This document shows positions 16,188 through 25,811 of a DNA stretch of 64,000 nucleotides, one piece after another; the stretch's first letter is position 1; every line of letters starts with the position of its first letter. The position numbers and the translations under genes are program-made. The notes under the pieces are model-generated. The model did no database searches. It was not told the DNA's origin and saw only the letters and a program-made list of their open reading frames with translations. Origin of the DNA: Geobacter sp. UBA5730 (GTDB taxonomy: Bacteria; Desulfobacterota; Desulfuromonadia; Geobacterales; Pseudopelobacteraceae). The DNA lies in contig DIGE01000009.1 in assembly GCA_002419465.1 (NCBI GenBank), positions 24,890 to 88,889 on the forward strand, written 5' to 3'.

Positions 16188-18935
16188 TTGGCGTGGTTAC
16201 CCACTTCAGAAACAACCGCAGCTCCACGCGTGCTGCGGATGGGTCTGGAGCAAAATCCGCCGCTGGCAGGTGTTTCCCCAGCCGGCAAGGCCGAAGGTCT
16301 GTTTGTTGACCTGCTGGATGAGGTTGCCCGGCTGGAGGGCTGGCAGATCGAGTACATCTCCTGCCCTATGGCCGACTGCCTTGCCCGGCTGGAGGATCAG
16401 CGACTTGATCTGATGGCCCCGCTGGCCTGGTCACCGGAGCGTGCTCACCGCTTCCTGTTTTCCAGCAACGATATTGTCACCAACTGGGGGGTGATCTACT
16501 CCCGTCCCAATCAGCATCTCAACTCGTTTCTCGACCTGCAAGACCTCATAGTCGGCGGGGTAGCCAACGACATCCATTTTCAACGCCTCCACGAACAACT
16601 AGAAGCCTTCGGAATATCGGTCAACTATCACGCATATGCAACCTTTGACGAGGTATTCAAGGCCCTGGAACGTGGTGATGTGCAGGCTGGGGTGGTTGGC
16701 CGTTTCTTCGCCATGAAGCAGGCCAGCGCATACAAGATTGAGGCTACGCCGATCATTTTCAACCCGATCCACGTGCATCTGGCCATGGCACCCAAGGTCG
16801 CCCCCCAGGTGGTCGAGATCATCAATCGTCGTATCGCTGAATTGAAAAATCAGCCTGACTCGGTCTACCACCGCTCCATAGCCCGTTGGCTCTACAAAAA
16901 AAACGGCTTTAGTCTGCCGGTATGGCTGAAGGCTCTCATCTGGTCGCTTGCAGGCGCCTCCCTGCTGATGGCTGGCTTTATTCTGATGTTGCGAGAGGCG
17001 GTACGAAGTAAAACCAAAAGCCTTCAGCAAAACCAGACGCTTCTGCGAGAAAAAAACGTTTTTTTGGAAACACTCTTTAGCAGCATTCCCTTTGAAGTGT
17101 GGGTGCAAAACTGTGAGGGACAGTTGATTCTACAGAATCAGCTGCATGCCGCCCACTATGGCGAAGAACCGGGAAGCTCATTACAGGATCCCTGCGCCCC
17201 TGCTCCGTTGGCCAGAAACTGGCTGCTCTACCGGGAACAGGTCCTGCATGGTGAATCGCTGGATCTTGAAGTACGCGAAGGCGACCGGATCTACCGCAAA
17301 ATCATGGTGCCAATCAACGAATCCGGGCAGGTTACGGCCTGCTTTGGCCTGAACATTGAGGTTACCGAGCGGTACCGGATACTGGAACAGCTCCATGACA
17401 GCGAACGCCGCTTCAAAATGATCTTTGATGAGGCACCCTTCATCCTCACCCTGAAAGATCTCCAGACTTCCACCTATCTGGATGTAAACCGCTACTACTG
17501 TCGATTTAACAATGTTTCCAAAGATGACGTCATCGGCAAGACACCGACAGCGATCGCCAAGTTCATCTCCCCGGAGGAACATCAACGCATTAATGCCTTG
17601 TTACAACAGAATGGTTCGGTCGATATTCAGAACATCATCATCACACGAGCCGATGGAGAACAACGCGTTGGCCTGATTTCCTGCAGGATTGTCCGATTCG
17701 ACGGCAAACCCCGCAATCTGACAGTCATCCAGGACATTACCGACCTGAAAACAGCAGAAGACGCCTTAAAGGCAAAAGAAAACCAGCTGCTACAGTTGGT
17801 TGACCGGGCGCCCCTCGGGATTGCCATGACCGATGGGGAGACTATCCGCTATGCAAACGAGGGTTTTGCACGAATGATTGGCCAGGGAAACCCGGTGGAT
17901 ACGCAGGGGCAACCGATCCACCAGTATTTTTCCCCTGATTGGCAGACAGAAATCCGCAACCGGGCAGCCCGCCGGATGCAGGGGGAGGATCTGCCTGCCA
18001 ACTATGAAACGATCGGTATGCGGCTGGATGGCAGCCTGTTCCCTGTGCAGTTGTCGGTTGTCTTTTTGCAGCAGCAGGGTGAACAGCGGCTGCTGATCTT
18101 CTTCCGGGACTTGACGAGTCAGAAACAGCAACGGGAACTGCTGATCCAGAACGAAAAGATGCTGATGATCGGCGGACTGGCGGCCGGCATGGCCCATGAG
18201 ATTAATAACCCGCTGGGGATCATCTCCCAGAATCTGCAAAATCTTGAAAGACGGCTTTCACCCGAGCTCTTTAAAAATCGCCAGATCGCTGCTGATCTGG
18301 GGCTCGACCTTAAAATACTGCAGCAGTACCTTGAAGAGCGGGAAATAGTCAGCTACCTGTCCAGCATCCGGGGAGCGATCCGGCGCACCTCACGCATCAT
18401 TGAGAACATGCTGCAGTTTAGCCGCCAGGGCGACGCAGGACTTAAGATGGCGCCTCTGGACGAGGTAATCGACCATGCCATTGAATTGGCAAAGGGTGAT
18501 TACGCTCTACGCAAAGACTATGGTTTCCCGAACATAGCCTTGCAGCGTGCATATGCCCCGGATCTGCCGCAACTGCCCATGAATGTGACCGAGATCGAAC
18601 AGGTACTGATCAATCTGCTCAAAAATGCCGCTCAGGCCATGGCTGGCTGGTCCGGTGAACGCCGCATCCGGATCAGCACGCAGCGCGATGGTGACTTTGC
18701 CCTGCTGACGCTCTGCGATACCGGCCCCGGTATGGCTGACCACATCCGCCTGCGAATCTTTGACCCCTTCTTCACCACCAAACCGGTTGGCTCCGGCACC
18801 GGCCTGGGATTGTCGGTCTCCCACGCCATCATCAGCAAAAACCACCGAGGTAGCATCAGCGTTGAATCCTCTCCGGGCCAGGGCTGCTGCTTTACCATTC
18901 GACTTCCGTTTGCACAGGACACCATCCATGCCTGA
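16188..18935 (+). CDS. Hybrid-input sensor histidine kinase: periplasmic substrate-binding domain, TM, PAS repeats, HisKA-HATPase
   Basis: A protein of about 915 residues. An SBP_bac_3-type solute-binding domain covers residues ~15-235, with one transmembrane helix near 248-270. About three PAS domains follow (~290-660), then a HisKA domain with the phospho-His in GMAHEINNPLG near 667. The HATPase_c domain has NLLKNAAQA, DTGPGMAD near 843, FDPFFTTK and GTGLGLSVSH. It would sense a periplasmic small ligand plus intracellular cues. The start is uncertain. The annotated TTG at 16188 lies inside what reads as a signal peptide. The natural ATG at 16130 is out of frame by one G in a GGGG run (16139-16142); see findings. 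The 3' end overlaps the next regulator gene by 8 nt. Confidence 0.88.
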   Translation: MAWLPTSETTAAPRVLRMGLEQNPPLAGVSPAGKAEGLFVDLLDEVARLEGWQIEYISCPMADCLARLEDQRLDLMAPLAWSPERAHRFLFSSNDIVTNWGVIYSRPNQHLNSFLDLQDLIVGGVANDIHFQRLHEQLEAFGISVNYHAYATFDEVFKALERGDVQAGVVGRFFAMKQASAYKIEATPIIFNPIHVHLAMAPKVAPQVVEIINRRIAELKNQPDSVYHRSIARWLYKKNGFSLPVWLKALIWSLAGASLLMAGFILMLREAVRSKTKSLQQNQTLLREKNVFLETLFSSIPFEVWVQNCEGQLILQNQLHAAHYGEEPGSSLQDPCAPAPLARNWLLYREQVLHGESLDLEVREGDRIYRKIMVPINESGQVTACFGLNIEVTERYRILEQLHDSERRFKMIFDEAPFILTLKDLQTSTYLDVNRYYCRFNNVSKDDVIGKTPTAIAKFISPEEHQRINALLQQNGSVDIQNIIITRADGEQRVGLISCRIVRFDGKPRNLTVIQDITDLKTAEDALKAKENQLLQLVDRAPLGIAMTDGETIRYANEGFARMIGQGNPVDTQGQPIHQYFSPDWQTEIRNRAARRMQGEDLPANYETIGMRLDGSLFPVQLSVVFLQQQGEQRLLIFFRDLTSQKQQRELLIQNEKMLMIGGLAAGMAHEINNPLGIISQNLQNLERRLSPELFKNRQIAADLGLDLKILQQYLEEREIVSYLSSIRGAIRRTSRIIENMLQFSRQGDAGLKMAPLDEVIDHAIELAKGDYALRKDYGFPNIALQRAYAPDLPQLPMNVTEIEQVLINLLKNAAQAMAGWSGERRIRISTQRDGDFALLTLCDTGPGMADHIRLRIFDPFFTTKPVGSGTGLGLSVSHAIISKNHRGSISVESSPGQGCCFTIRLPFAQDTIHA

Positions 18936-20679
18936 CCACACAGAACGCTCAGTACTGGTAATCGACGACGATGCAGCCCTGCGCCGCAGCATTGTGGCCT
19001 ATTTGCAGGACTCCGGCTTCCTGGTCCACGAAGCCGCTAGCGGGCAGGAAGGCTTGCAGTTGTTTGAGCAGACCCGTACCGATCTGGTACTGACCGACTT
19101 GATGATGCCCGGCCTGGATGGCCTGGGAGTGGTCACCACCATCCACCGTCTTTCTCCTGATACGCCTGTTGTGGTCATCTCCGGAAACGGCTCGGTCAGT
19201 TACGCCATGGAAACCGTGCGTCAAGGGGCCTGGGACTACATAACGAAACCGATCCTCGATTTTCAGGTGTTGGAGCAGGTGATGAACAAGGTATTTGAAC
19301 GCGCAGCCGAAATGCAGGAAACGCGCAGTCACCAGCAACAGCTGGAACAGATGGTTGCCGATCACGCCTTCAAGCTGCACCAGCTCAACTCCCTTGACCC
19401 GCTGACCGGCCTGCCGATGCGCCAGCAGCTACGAAAGCTGTTTGACACCTTTGTGCGAACCGCCGATCTGGCCAACGACTTGTTCATCATGCTGATGGAT
19501 CTGGACAACTTAAAGTCGGTCAACAAAACCTTTGGCCATGAATCTGGTGATCAGCTGCTGATTGAGACCGCCAACCGGCTCAAACAATACCAATCTGCCA
19601 CCGTGAATGTGGGCCGCCTGGGAGCCGACCAGTTTGTGATCATGGTGACCAATTGTGCCGAGGTGCATACCTGTATCAGAGCGCTGCGCCAGCTCTTGGC
19701 CCCTCCCTTTATCCTGCACTCCTGTGAGCTTTTTATTACAGCCTGCCTGGGCATAGCCGTCTTCCCCCACGACGGTGAATCACTGGACAACCTGCTGCAA
19801 CATGCCAATGCCGCCCTTTCCCAGGCAAAGCTGTTGGGCAACAACAAATACGCCTTCTACTCCACGGAGTTGGGGGAGCGCCTCCGTGAGCGCATGTCCC
19901 ACGAATCAGGTCTACACCGTGCCTTGGAGCGCAATGAATTTTTTATCGAATATCAACCCAAGCAGCGTGCCAGCTGCACTACTGTTTGCGGTATGGAGGC
20001 GCTGCTACGCTGGCGCCCCTATCAACGGCACGAACTGGTATCTCCGACGGAGTTCATACCGATTCTCGAAGAAACCGGCATGATTGTGGAGGTGGGCAGA
20101 TGGGTATTGGAAACTGCCTGTGCACAACTGATGGCCTGGCAGGCGTTGCATAACCAACACCTGCAGCTGTCGGTCAACATCTCTGCGGTGCAGTTTCATG
20201 CCGGTGATCTGCCGGAAATCGTCAACCAGATCATTGAACAGACCGGCATCACACCCGGTGACCTCTGTCTGGAACTGACCGAGAGTATCGTGATGGAGGA
20301 TATTGACCAGACCATTGACACCCTGCATCAACTGAGGGCGCTCGGGGTAAAGCTGTCGATTGACGACTTCGGCACCGGCTACGCCTCGCTCAACTACCTG
20401 CAACGGATGCCACTGAATGAGCTGAAGATAGACCGCTCCTTTGTGAAGGACCTGCCTGGCGATAAAAACGCGGTTGCGATCATCAACTCCGTACTCTCGC
20501 TGGCGGAAAGCCTCGCTCTGACGGTGGTGGCCGAGGGGGTTGAGACCGCCGGGCAGGCAGCGCTCCTGACTGAACTGGGCTGCCACGAGTTGCAGGGGTT
20601 CCATTTCAGCAAACCGCTCTTACCCGAACTTTTCCGGCAACGCTACTGTGAGCGGCCAAAACGGCAGACGCCCTCCTGA
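18928..20679 (+). CDS. Response regulator with degenerate GGDEF and EAL domains (c-di-GMP phosphodiesterase)
   Basis: A 583-residue protein. The receiver domain spans residues ~8-120, with acidic IDDDA and phospho-Asp in LVLTDLMMPG near 56. The GGDEF-fold domain (~150-305) has a degenerate active site, LGADQF in place of GGDEF. The EAL domain (~330-570) keeps the catalytic motifs MEALLRW, LELTES, DDFGTGYAS, KIDRSF and VAEGVET. So it probably hydrolyses c-di-GMP and cannot make it. The ATG at 18928 overlaps the upstream kinase stop codon by 8 nt, so it is the kinase's likely partner. An upstream in-frame extension to 18760 is only a shadow of the kinase gene. Confidence 0.92.
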   Translation: MPDHTERSVLVIDDDAALRRSIVAYLQDSGFLVHEAASGQEGLQLFEQTRTDLVLTDLMMPGLDGLGVVTTIHRLSPDTPVVVISGNGSVSYAMETVRQGAWDYITKPILDFQVLEQVMNKVFERAAEMQETRSHQQQLEQMVADHAFKLHQLNSLDPLTGLPMRQQLRKLFDTFVRTADLANDLFIMLMDLDNLKSVNKTFGHESGDQLLIETANRLKQYQSATVNVGRLGADQFVIMVTNCAEVHTCIRALRQLLAPPFILHSCELFITACLGIAVFPHDGESLDNLLQHANAALSQAKLLGNNKYAFYSTELGERLRERMSHESGLHRALERNEFFIEYQPKQRASCTTVCGMEALLRWRPYQRHELVSPTEFIPILEETGMIVEVGRWVLETACAQLMAWQALHNQHLQLSVNISAVQFHAGDLPEIVNQIIEQTGITPGDLCLELTESIVMEDIDQTIDTLHQLRALGVKLSIDDFGTGYASLNYLQRMPLNELKIDRSFVKDLPGDKNAVAIINSVLSLAESLALTVVAEGVETAGQAALLTELGCHELQGFHFSKPLLPELFRQRYCERPKRQTPS

Positions 20680-20705
20680 TAAAAATCAAGAGGGCGTCAG
20701 TTTTT
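20667..20705 (+). terminator. Rho-independent terminator of the signalling operon
   Basis: A 9-bp stem, GACGCCCTC with GAGGGCGTC, with a 14-nt loop is followed two bases later by five T's. The left arm overlaps the last codons of the GGDEF-EAL gene and the stop codon lies in the loop. Confidence 0.75.
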
Positions 20706-20741
20706 CAACACCTGCATTCTTTAGACAATTTAAAAGCCCGG

Positions 20742-21116
20742 TTATGCCTTCCAGTGTCCGTGCAGGTTGCAGTATTCACGAGCGCTGACTTTCTCGGCCG
20801 TGACGCAGAAGGTGGCCTCCGGGGCCTGGCCCGGTTGCAGGAACTGCCGGTACACAACACCGTCGGCGATCAGTTCAATCCACTGGATGTAATGCTTCTC
20901 TTCCATCGGGTGAGCCACGCTGCCCACCTTGACAGTGATGGTGCCGTTGCCTCGCTCGATCACCGGGACATGTTTCTCTTTGGCTGCATCAACGGTATTC
21001 TCAGCCTGGAGCTGCATCTCTTCACCACAGCAGACGATGTTGGCACCACCGCCAATCAGAACTTCAATGATGTTACCGCAGTGCTGGCACTTGTAGACGT
21101 CAAAACGCTTCGGCAT
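20742..21116 (-). CDS. dfx: Desulfoferrodoxin (superoxide reductase)
   Basis: A 124-residue two-iron protein. The N-terminal desulforedoxin domain has YKCQHCGN and a vicinal CC pair (IVCCGEEM) that hold rubredoxin-like centre I. The C-terminal neelaredoxin domain has [14 protein letters not shown] and CNLHGHW, whose histidines and cysteine bind the square-pyramidal centre II. It reduces superoxide to peroxide without making oxygen, a hallmark of anaerobes. The start at 21116 follows AGGAGGAAAC; the longer upstream frame is not needed. The gene is monocistronic, and the 233 bases upstream hold no gene I can support. Confidence 0.96.
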   Translation of the reverse strand: MPKRFDVYKCQHCGNIIEVLIGGGANIVCCGEEMQLQAENTVDAAKEKHVPVIERGNGTITVKVGSVAHPMEEKHYIQWIELIADGVVYRQFLQPGQAPEATFCVTAEKVSAREYCNLHGHWKA

Positions 21117-21349
21117 GCTCGTTTCCTCCTGAGATTGATTAAGGCCCTGGGCCAAGGTATGTAATACTTATGTACCGCATTTCTCCTGTATTGCAAGTAA
21201 AAAGATAATTTTGGTCCTCTTTGTCGCCCTCCCTAAAACAATACAACATACTCATATTGCGAGCAAATAAAGCAACCCCAGTTATCCGATATTGCTTCAG
21301 CTTGCAGTTGTAGTACCCACAACAGTCAAGAAACAAATTCGTTCGCCAG

Positions 21350-22444
21350 TTAGACGTTAAACCGGAAATGCATGACATCGCCGTCCTTCACCACATACTC
21401 CTTGCCTTCCAACCGCATCAGCCCTTTTTCCTTGGCACCCGATTCACCGTTACAGGCAAGGTAATCAGCAAAGCCGATCACCTCGGCCCGGATAAAACCC
21501 TTTTCAAAATCGGTATGGATCACACCGGCAGCCTGAGGAGCCTTGGTACCTTTGGTGATAGTCCAGGCCCGCACCTCCTTCACACCGGCGGTGAAATAGG
21601 TAATCAAGCCCAACAACTCGTATCCGGCCCGGATCAAACGATCAAGTCCAGATTCAGCCAGACCCATCTCTTGCAGAAAGGCCTGTTTTTCATCGGCATC
21701 CAACTCTGCGATCTCAGCCTCAATCTTGCCGCAAATCACCACGACCCCCGCCCCCTCTGCGCTGGCTATCTCGCGCACCTGGGCCACAAAGGGATGCTTC
21801 CCTTCCAGATCGTCCTCAGCCACGTTGGCGACATACAGCACCGGTTTCGCCGCCAGCAGGTGCAGATCGCGCAACCAAAGCCGTTCATCCTCGTTCTCAG
21901 CGCAACCACGCACCTTTTTACCCTGCTCCAGCAGCCCCTTGATCCGCTCATACAGCGCGACTTCGTCCTTGGACTTTTGGTCGCCGCTGCGAGCCAGTTT
22001 TTCAGCCCGTAACACCTTTTTATCCAGGGTTTCCAGGTCAGACAGGGCCAATTCGGTATTGATGATCTCGATATCGTCAGCCGGCGAGACCTTGCCGGCC
22101 ACATGCACCACGTTGTCATCATCGAAACAGCGCACCACGTGCACGACCGCATCCACCGAACGGATATGCCCCAGGAATTGATTGCCCAGCCCCTCGCCTG
22201 CGCTGGCCCCCTTCACCAACCCGGCGATATCGACAAACTCGATGGTGGTGTATTGGCATTTCTGGGGTTTCACGATGACGGAAAGTTGATCGATACGCGG
22301 GTCCGGCACCTGCACAATCCCCACATTCGGGTCGATGGTACAGAACGGGTAGTTGGCCGATTCGGCTCCGGCACTGGTGATGGCATTAAAGATGGTGGAT
22401 TTGCCCACATTGGGCAGACCGACAATACCGCAATTGAAACCCAT
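21350..22444 (-). CDS. ychF: Redox-regulated ribosome-binding ATPase YchF
   Basis: A 364-residue Obg-family P-loop protein with G1 motif GLPNVGKST, switch residues in [12 protein letters not shown], and the C-terminal TGS-like domain ending in [15 protein letters not shown]. YchF prefers ATP over GTP and binds ribosomes. It sits 6 nt after pth, the usual partner, at the end of the minus-strand block prs-rplY-pth-ychF. Confidence 0.95.
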   Translation of the reverse strand: MGFNCGIVGLPNVGKSTIFNAITSAGAESANYPFCTIDPNVGIVQVPDPRIDQLSVIVKPQKCQYTTIEFVDIAGLVKGASAGEGLGNQFLGHIRSVDAVVHVVRCFDDDNVVHVAGKVSPADDIEIINTELALSDLETLDKKVLRAEKLARSGDQKSKDEVALYERIKGLLEQGKKVRGCAENEDERLWLRDLHLLAAKPVLYVANVAEDDLEGKHPFVAQVREIASAEGAGVVVICGKIEAEIAELDADEKQAFLQEMGLAESGLDRLIRAGYELLGLITYFTAGVKEVRAWTITKGTKAPQAAGVIHTDFEKGFIRAEVIGFADYLACNGESGAKEKGLMRLEGKEYVVKDGDVMHFRFNV

Positions 22445-22450
22445 GGTCCG

Positions 22451-23032
22451 CTATCCTTCCAGATACTTCTTGTTGTTGTAGAGACTCATCGCCTTGGGGA
22501 CACCTTCGTCAAGGGCTGTTTCCAGCATTTCAAGGGCACCATCCAGCACCTTGGCAAATCCTTCCATCTCCACCGGGGTGAAACTGCTCAAGACATGGTT
22601 GGTGACCTCGCCCTGTAGCGGGCGGCCGATGCCGAGTCGCAGACGGATAAAATCAGCTCGTCCCAGTTGTTCCATAATCGAGCGCAGCCCGTTTTGACCG
22701 CCATGCCCCCCCCCCTGTTTGAGGCGGGCGGTGCCAAGCGGCAGGTCAATCTCGTCATGAACCACGATCAGCTGTTCTGGTTTCAGCTTGTAGAACTGCA
22801 GCGCCGGCATGATCGAGCGACCGGAGAGATTCATGAAGGTTTGGGGTTTCAACAACACCAGTCGCTTTCCCTTGCGCTCCCACTCCGCGGTGAGTCCGCC
22901 GAACTGCTTACGGGTAATCGACAGTCCTTCCAGATGGGCAAGCCGGTCCAGAAACAGAAAACCCGCGTTATGGCGGGTCCATTGATACTTGGGGCCTGGA
23001 TTGCCCAGACCTGCGATGAGAAGCGTCTCCAT
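22451..23032 (-). CDS. pth: Peptidyl-tRNA hydrolase
   Basis: A 193-residue enzyme with the family signatures GLGNPGPKYQ, TRHNAGF (catalytic His), PQTFMNLSG, VHDEIDLPLG and GGGHGGQNGLRS. It recycles peptidyl-tRNAs that drop off ribosomes. It is sandwiched between rplY and ychF, the common bacterial arrangement. A strong hairpin lies between rplY and this gene. Confidence 0.97.
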   Translation of the reverse strand: METLLIAGLGNPGPKYQWTRHNAGFLFLDRLAHLEGLSITRKQFGGLTAEWERKGKRLVLLKPQTFMNLSGRSIMPALQFYKLKPEQLIVVHDEIDLPLGTARLKQGGGHGGQNGLRSIMEQLGRADFIRLRLGIGRPLQGEVTNHVLSSFTPVEMEGFAKVLDGALEMLETALDEGVPKAMSLYNNKKYLEG

Positions 23033-23042
23033 GAGATGAGAA

Positions 23043-23085
23043 CGTAACCGGGCCGCAGTGCAAGTGCACCTGCGGCCCGGTTACG
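23043..23085 (-). other. Hairpin between rplY and pth
   Basis: A perfect 16-bp inverted repeat (arms 23043-23058 and 23070-23085) with an 11-nt loop fills the rplY-pth gap. No T tract follows on the minus strand, so it may be an RNA-processing or partial-termination element rather than a full terminator. Confidence 0.6.
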
Positions 23086-23094
23086 CGGATTCTC

Positions 23095-23685
23095 CTAGGC
23101 TTCAGCAGCCGGAGCTTCTTCTTCCTTAACCTTGCCCAGTACGCCAACAATCTGTGTTTTTGGGTTGTCCAGGCACTTGACCCCGGCCGGCAGGGTAATG
23201 TCCTTCACATGGATCGAATGACCGATCTTGATGTCATCAATGGCAATCTCGATATGCTCGGGGATACAACCGGGCAGGCACTCGACATGCAAGGTGTGAT
23301 GGGCAAAATCCAGCAAACCACCCTCTTTCACGCCAGCAGCAGTGCCCTTCAGACTCACCGGCACGTTCACCCGCACCTTTTCATTCATGTTGACCAGGTG
23401 CAAATCCACATGCTCAGCAGTGCCTTTCAGCGCGTCACGCTGGATATCGGCAACTATGACAACAGTCTGGTCGAGGCTGCCCCCGCCTTGCAGGGTAATC
23501 AGGTTGTTGATGCCACCTTCACCGGCTATGGCAGTAGACAACGCCTTGGGCTCAAGGCTGACCGGCACCGGTTCCATACCGCGTCCATAGACAACACCGG
23601 GAATACGTCCGGCAGCACGCAGCTTGCGGCTGATGCCTTTACCGGTGCTGGTACGAGCTTCAATCTTCATCTGGGTCTGTTGCAT
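23095..23685 (-). CDS. rplY: Large ribosomal subunit protein bL25 (Ctc form)
   Basis: A 196-residue bL25 of the long CTC type. An N-terminal 5S rRNA-binding domain ([25 protein letters not shown]) is followed by the C-terminal TL5-like beta domain ([19 protein letters not shown]). The tail is Glu/Ala-rich. It stabilises the central protuberance of the 50S subunit. It lies 62 nt downstream of prs, the normal order in many bacteria. Confidence 0.95.
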   Translation of the reverse strand: MQQTQMKIEARTSTGKGISRKLRAAGRIPGVVYGRGMEPVPVSLEPKALSTAIAGEGGINNLITLQGGGSLDQTVVIVADIQRDALKGTAEHVDLHLVNMNEKVRVNVPVSLKGTAAGVKEGGLLDFAHHTLHVECLPGCIPEHIEIAIDDIKIGHSIHVKDITLPAGVKCLDNPKTQIVGVLGKVKEEEAPAAEA

Positions 23686-23747
23686 GGGTCTCCTCCAAGC
23701 GTGGGCATTGCAATCTGTGCCGCACGAAGTTTAGTTATGGTTACAGG

Positions 23748-24692
23748 TTAGGCAAACAGTGAACTGACTGATTCATCCTCATGGATCCGGCGGATTGCCT
23801 CTGCCAGCAAGCCGGAAACACTCAGCATCTTAATCTTGGTCGTACGCTCAGCCTTATCGCCCAGCGGAATAGTATCCGTCAACAGAATCTCTTCGATGAC
23901 CGAGCCATTGATCCGGTCAATGGCCGGGCCTGATAACACCCCATGGGTTGCAGCAGCGTAAATAGAGGCAGCGCCGTTCTGCTTAAGGGCTCCGGCAGCC
24001 TGAGTCAGAGTCCCGGCAGTATCGATCATGTCATCCAGGATGATGGCAATCTTGCCCTTTACATCGCCGATCAGATGCATCACCTCGGCCACATTGGGAC
24101 CGGTGCGGCGCTTATCAATCACCGCCATGGGACACTCAAGACGCTTGGCAAAGGCCCGTGCACGCTCGGTGCCTCCGGCATCGGGGGTTACCATCACCAG
24201 ATCCTGGCCCGCAAAACGCTCCTTCAAGTGATTAAGGATCACCGGTGCGGCAAACAGGTTATCGACCGGGATATTGAAAAAACCTTGAATCTGGGCGGCA
24301 TGCAAATCAATGGTCACAACGCGGTCCACCCCGGCTGTCGTCACGAGGTCGGCTACCAGCTTGGCCGAGATCGGGGTACGGGGTGCCGCCTTACGATCTT
24401 GGCGGGCATAGCCATAGTAAGGGATCACTGCGGTGATGGTGGCTGCAGAAGCCCTTTTCAGGGCATCGGTCATCACCAACAGCTCCATCAGATTATTATT
24501 GGTAGGAGCGCAGGTGGACTGTACCACATAAACATCACGACCGCGTACATTCTCGCCTATTTCAACCAGCACCTCGCCATCGGAAAAGGTCTTGACCCGG
24601 GCGTTACCCAGGGGCACCCCCAGCGCTTCACAGATTTTCTGTGCCAGTGCGGGGTTGGAATTGCCGGTAAAGACCCTGATCTTGTCGTACAT
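23748..24692 (-). CDS. prs: Ribose-phosphate pyrophosphokinase
   Basis: A 314-residue PRPP synthase. Markers are [13 protein letters not shown] at the N-terminus, the flexible-loop region [17 protein letters not shown] (metal-binding) and the PRPP loop [10 protein letters not shown]. It makes PRPP from ribose-5-phosphate and ATP for nucleotide, His, Trp and NAD synthesis. The start is the ATG at 24692; the longer open frame merely reads through the tRNA-Gln gene. It follows tRNA-Gln and precedes rplY on the same strand. Confidence 0.96.
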   Translation of the reverse strand: MYDKIRVFTGNSNPALAQKICEALGVPLGNARVKTFSDGEVLVEIGENVRGRDVYVVQSTCAPTNNNLMELLVMTDALKRASAATITAVIPYYGYARQDRKAAPRTPISAKLVADLVTTAGVDRVVTIDLHAAQIQGFFNIPVDNLFAAPVILNHLKERFAGQDLVMVTPDAGGTERARAFAKRLECPMAVIDKRRTGPNVAEVMHLIGDVKGKIAIILDDMIDTAGTLTQAAGALKQNGAASIYAAATHGVLSGPAIDRINGSVIEEILLTDTIPLGDKAERTTKIKMLSVSGLLAEAIRRIHEDESVSSLFA

Positions 24693-24720
24693 GGCGTGCG
24701 CTACCTTTCGAACGAAAAAA

Positions 24721-24795
24721 TGGCTGGGGTGCCAGGATTCGAACCTGGGGATGCCGGAATCAAAATCCGGTGCCTTACCGCTTGGCGACACCCCA
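24721..24795 (-). tRNA. tRNA-Gln (anticodon UUG), CCA encoded
   Basis: On the minus strand the 7-bp acceptor TGGGGTG pairs with CACCCCA, with discriminator G and an encoded CCA tail. The anticodon stem CCGGA/TCCGG encloses a loop reading TTTTGAT, which gives anticodon TTG (glutamine). The T-arm has GGTTCGAATCC. It lies in the short gap between ispE and prs, so it is probably processed from the same transcript. Confidence 0.97.
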
Positions 24796-24813
24796 TTGAA
24801 GTCAGCCAGCGGG

Positions 24814-25659
24814 TTAGACGGTTTCTACCACCGCCACAAACCAATCCTGGCGCTGTTGCAACGCCGCCCCGGCCTGCTGGGCGGTTGCCTGATCCTCAAA
24901 AAGTCCGAAAACGGTCGGTCCGCTTCCCGACATCAGGGATCCAGCCGCACCAAGCTCCAGCAATGAGCGCTTGATCTCGGCAATCACCGGAAAGGCAGGA
25001 ATGGTAACTGATTCCAAGTCGTTGCCAAGAATTTTGCACAAGTCGACCAGATTTTCAAAAGAGTTAGAGAGTTTAGCCAGCCGATCTCGTTGTGTCAACT
25101 GCAAATTTTGGTACACCCATGCAGTGGAAACCGGCAGATTGGGATTAACCAGCACCACCCAGACATCCGGCACCTTGGCCAACGGAGTTAGCAGCTCACC
25201 AATCCCCTCGGCCAATGCCGTCTGGCCAAACACAAAAAAAGGCACGTCGGCCCCGAGTGTTACGCCGATTTCCATCAGCCGCTTACAGGAAAGCCCCAGG
25301 CCCAGCAGCTCATTGAGCCCCGACAATACCGCTGCACAATCGCTGCTGCCGCCGCCCAGACCTGCCGCAACCGGAATGTTTTTCGTAATCCCGATAGCAA
25401 TCCCCTGGTCACTACCGGCAAGCTCCAGCAGCGCACGGGCCGCCTTCCAGGCGATATTCCCCTCGCCCTCCGGCACTCCTGCGCGACCACAGCTGACCCG
25501 GATACCGGGCTGTGTCACCAGACTGATCGTAACCTCATCACACAGATTGACACGCTGCATGATCATCCGCAGGTCATGATACCCGTTGGGGCGCTTGCCC
25601 ACCACATCCAGACGGTAATTCACCTTGGCCGGAGCCTGCACAACGATGGTCTGAAGCAT
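24814..25659 (-). CDS. ispE: 4-diphosphocytidyl-2-C-methyl-D-erythritol kinase
   Basis: A 281-residue GHMP kinase. It has the N-terminal [20 protein letters not shown] motif, the ATP-binding loop [15 protein letters not shown], and the C-terminal [15 protein letters not shown]. It phosphorylates CDP-methylerythritol in the MEP isoprenoid pathway. The start at 25659 is preceded by GGAG at 8-9 nt; an in-frame upstream extension lacks support. It heads the minus-strand block with tRNA-Gln and prs, as in many proteobacteria, and diverges from the agmatine genes. Confidence 0.96.
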   Translation of the reverse strand: MLQTIVVQAPAKVNYRLDVVGKRPNGYHDLRMIMQRVNLCDEVTISLVTQPGIRVSCGRAGVPEGEGNIAWKAARALLELAGSDQGIAIGITKNIPVAAGLGGGSSDCAAVLSGLNELLGLGLSCKRLMEIGVTLGADVPFFVFGQTALAEGIGELLTPLAKVPDVWVVLVNPNLPVSTAWVYQNLQLTQRDRLAKLSNSFENLVDLCKILGNDLESVTIPAFPVIAEIKRSLLELGAAGSLMSGSGPTVFGLFEDQATAQQAGAALQQRQDWFVAVVETV

Positions 25660-25811
25660 GGATTGTTCTCCGCTCATACAATCAAGGATAGGTAACACGG
25701 GAGCCTTTGTCTTACCCAAACGGGCACAGGAAATCAAGGCTAAAGCCCTTGCGGATAGACAGATTCACGGCTATACTTCCGCCGATATACTTATTAAAGG
25801 AGCCACTTACG

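Noticed and set aside
24693..24791. N-terminal extension of ribose-phosphate pyrophosphokinase
   Set aside because: The extra codons are the tRNA-Gln gene read in frame; family homology starts at the ATG 24692.
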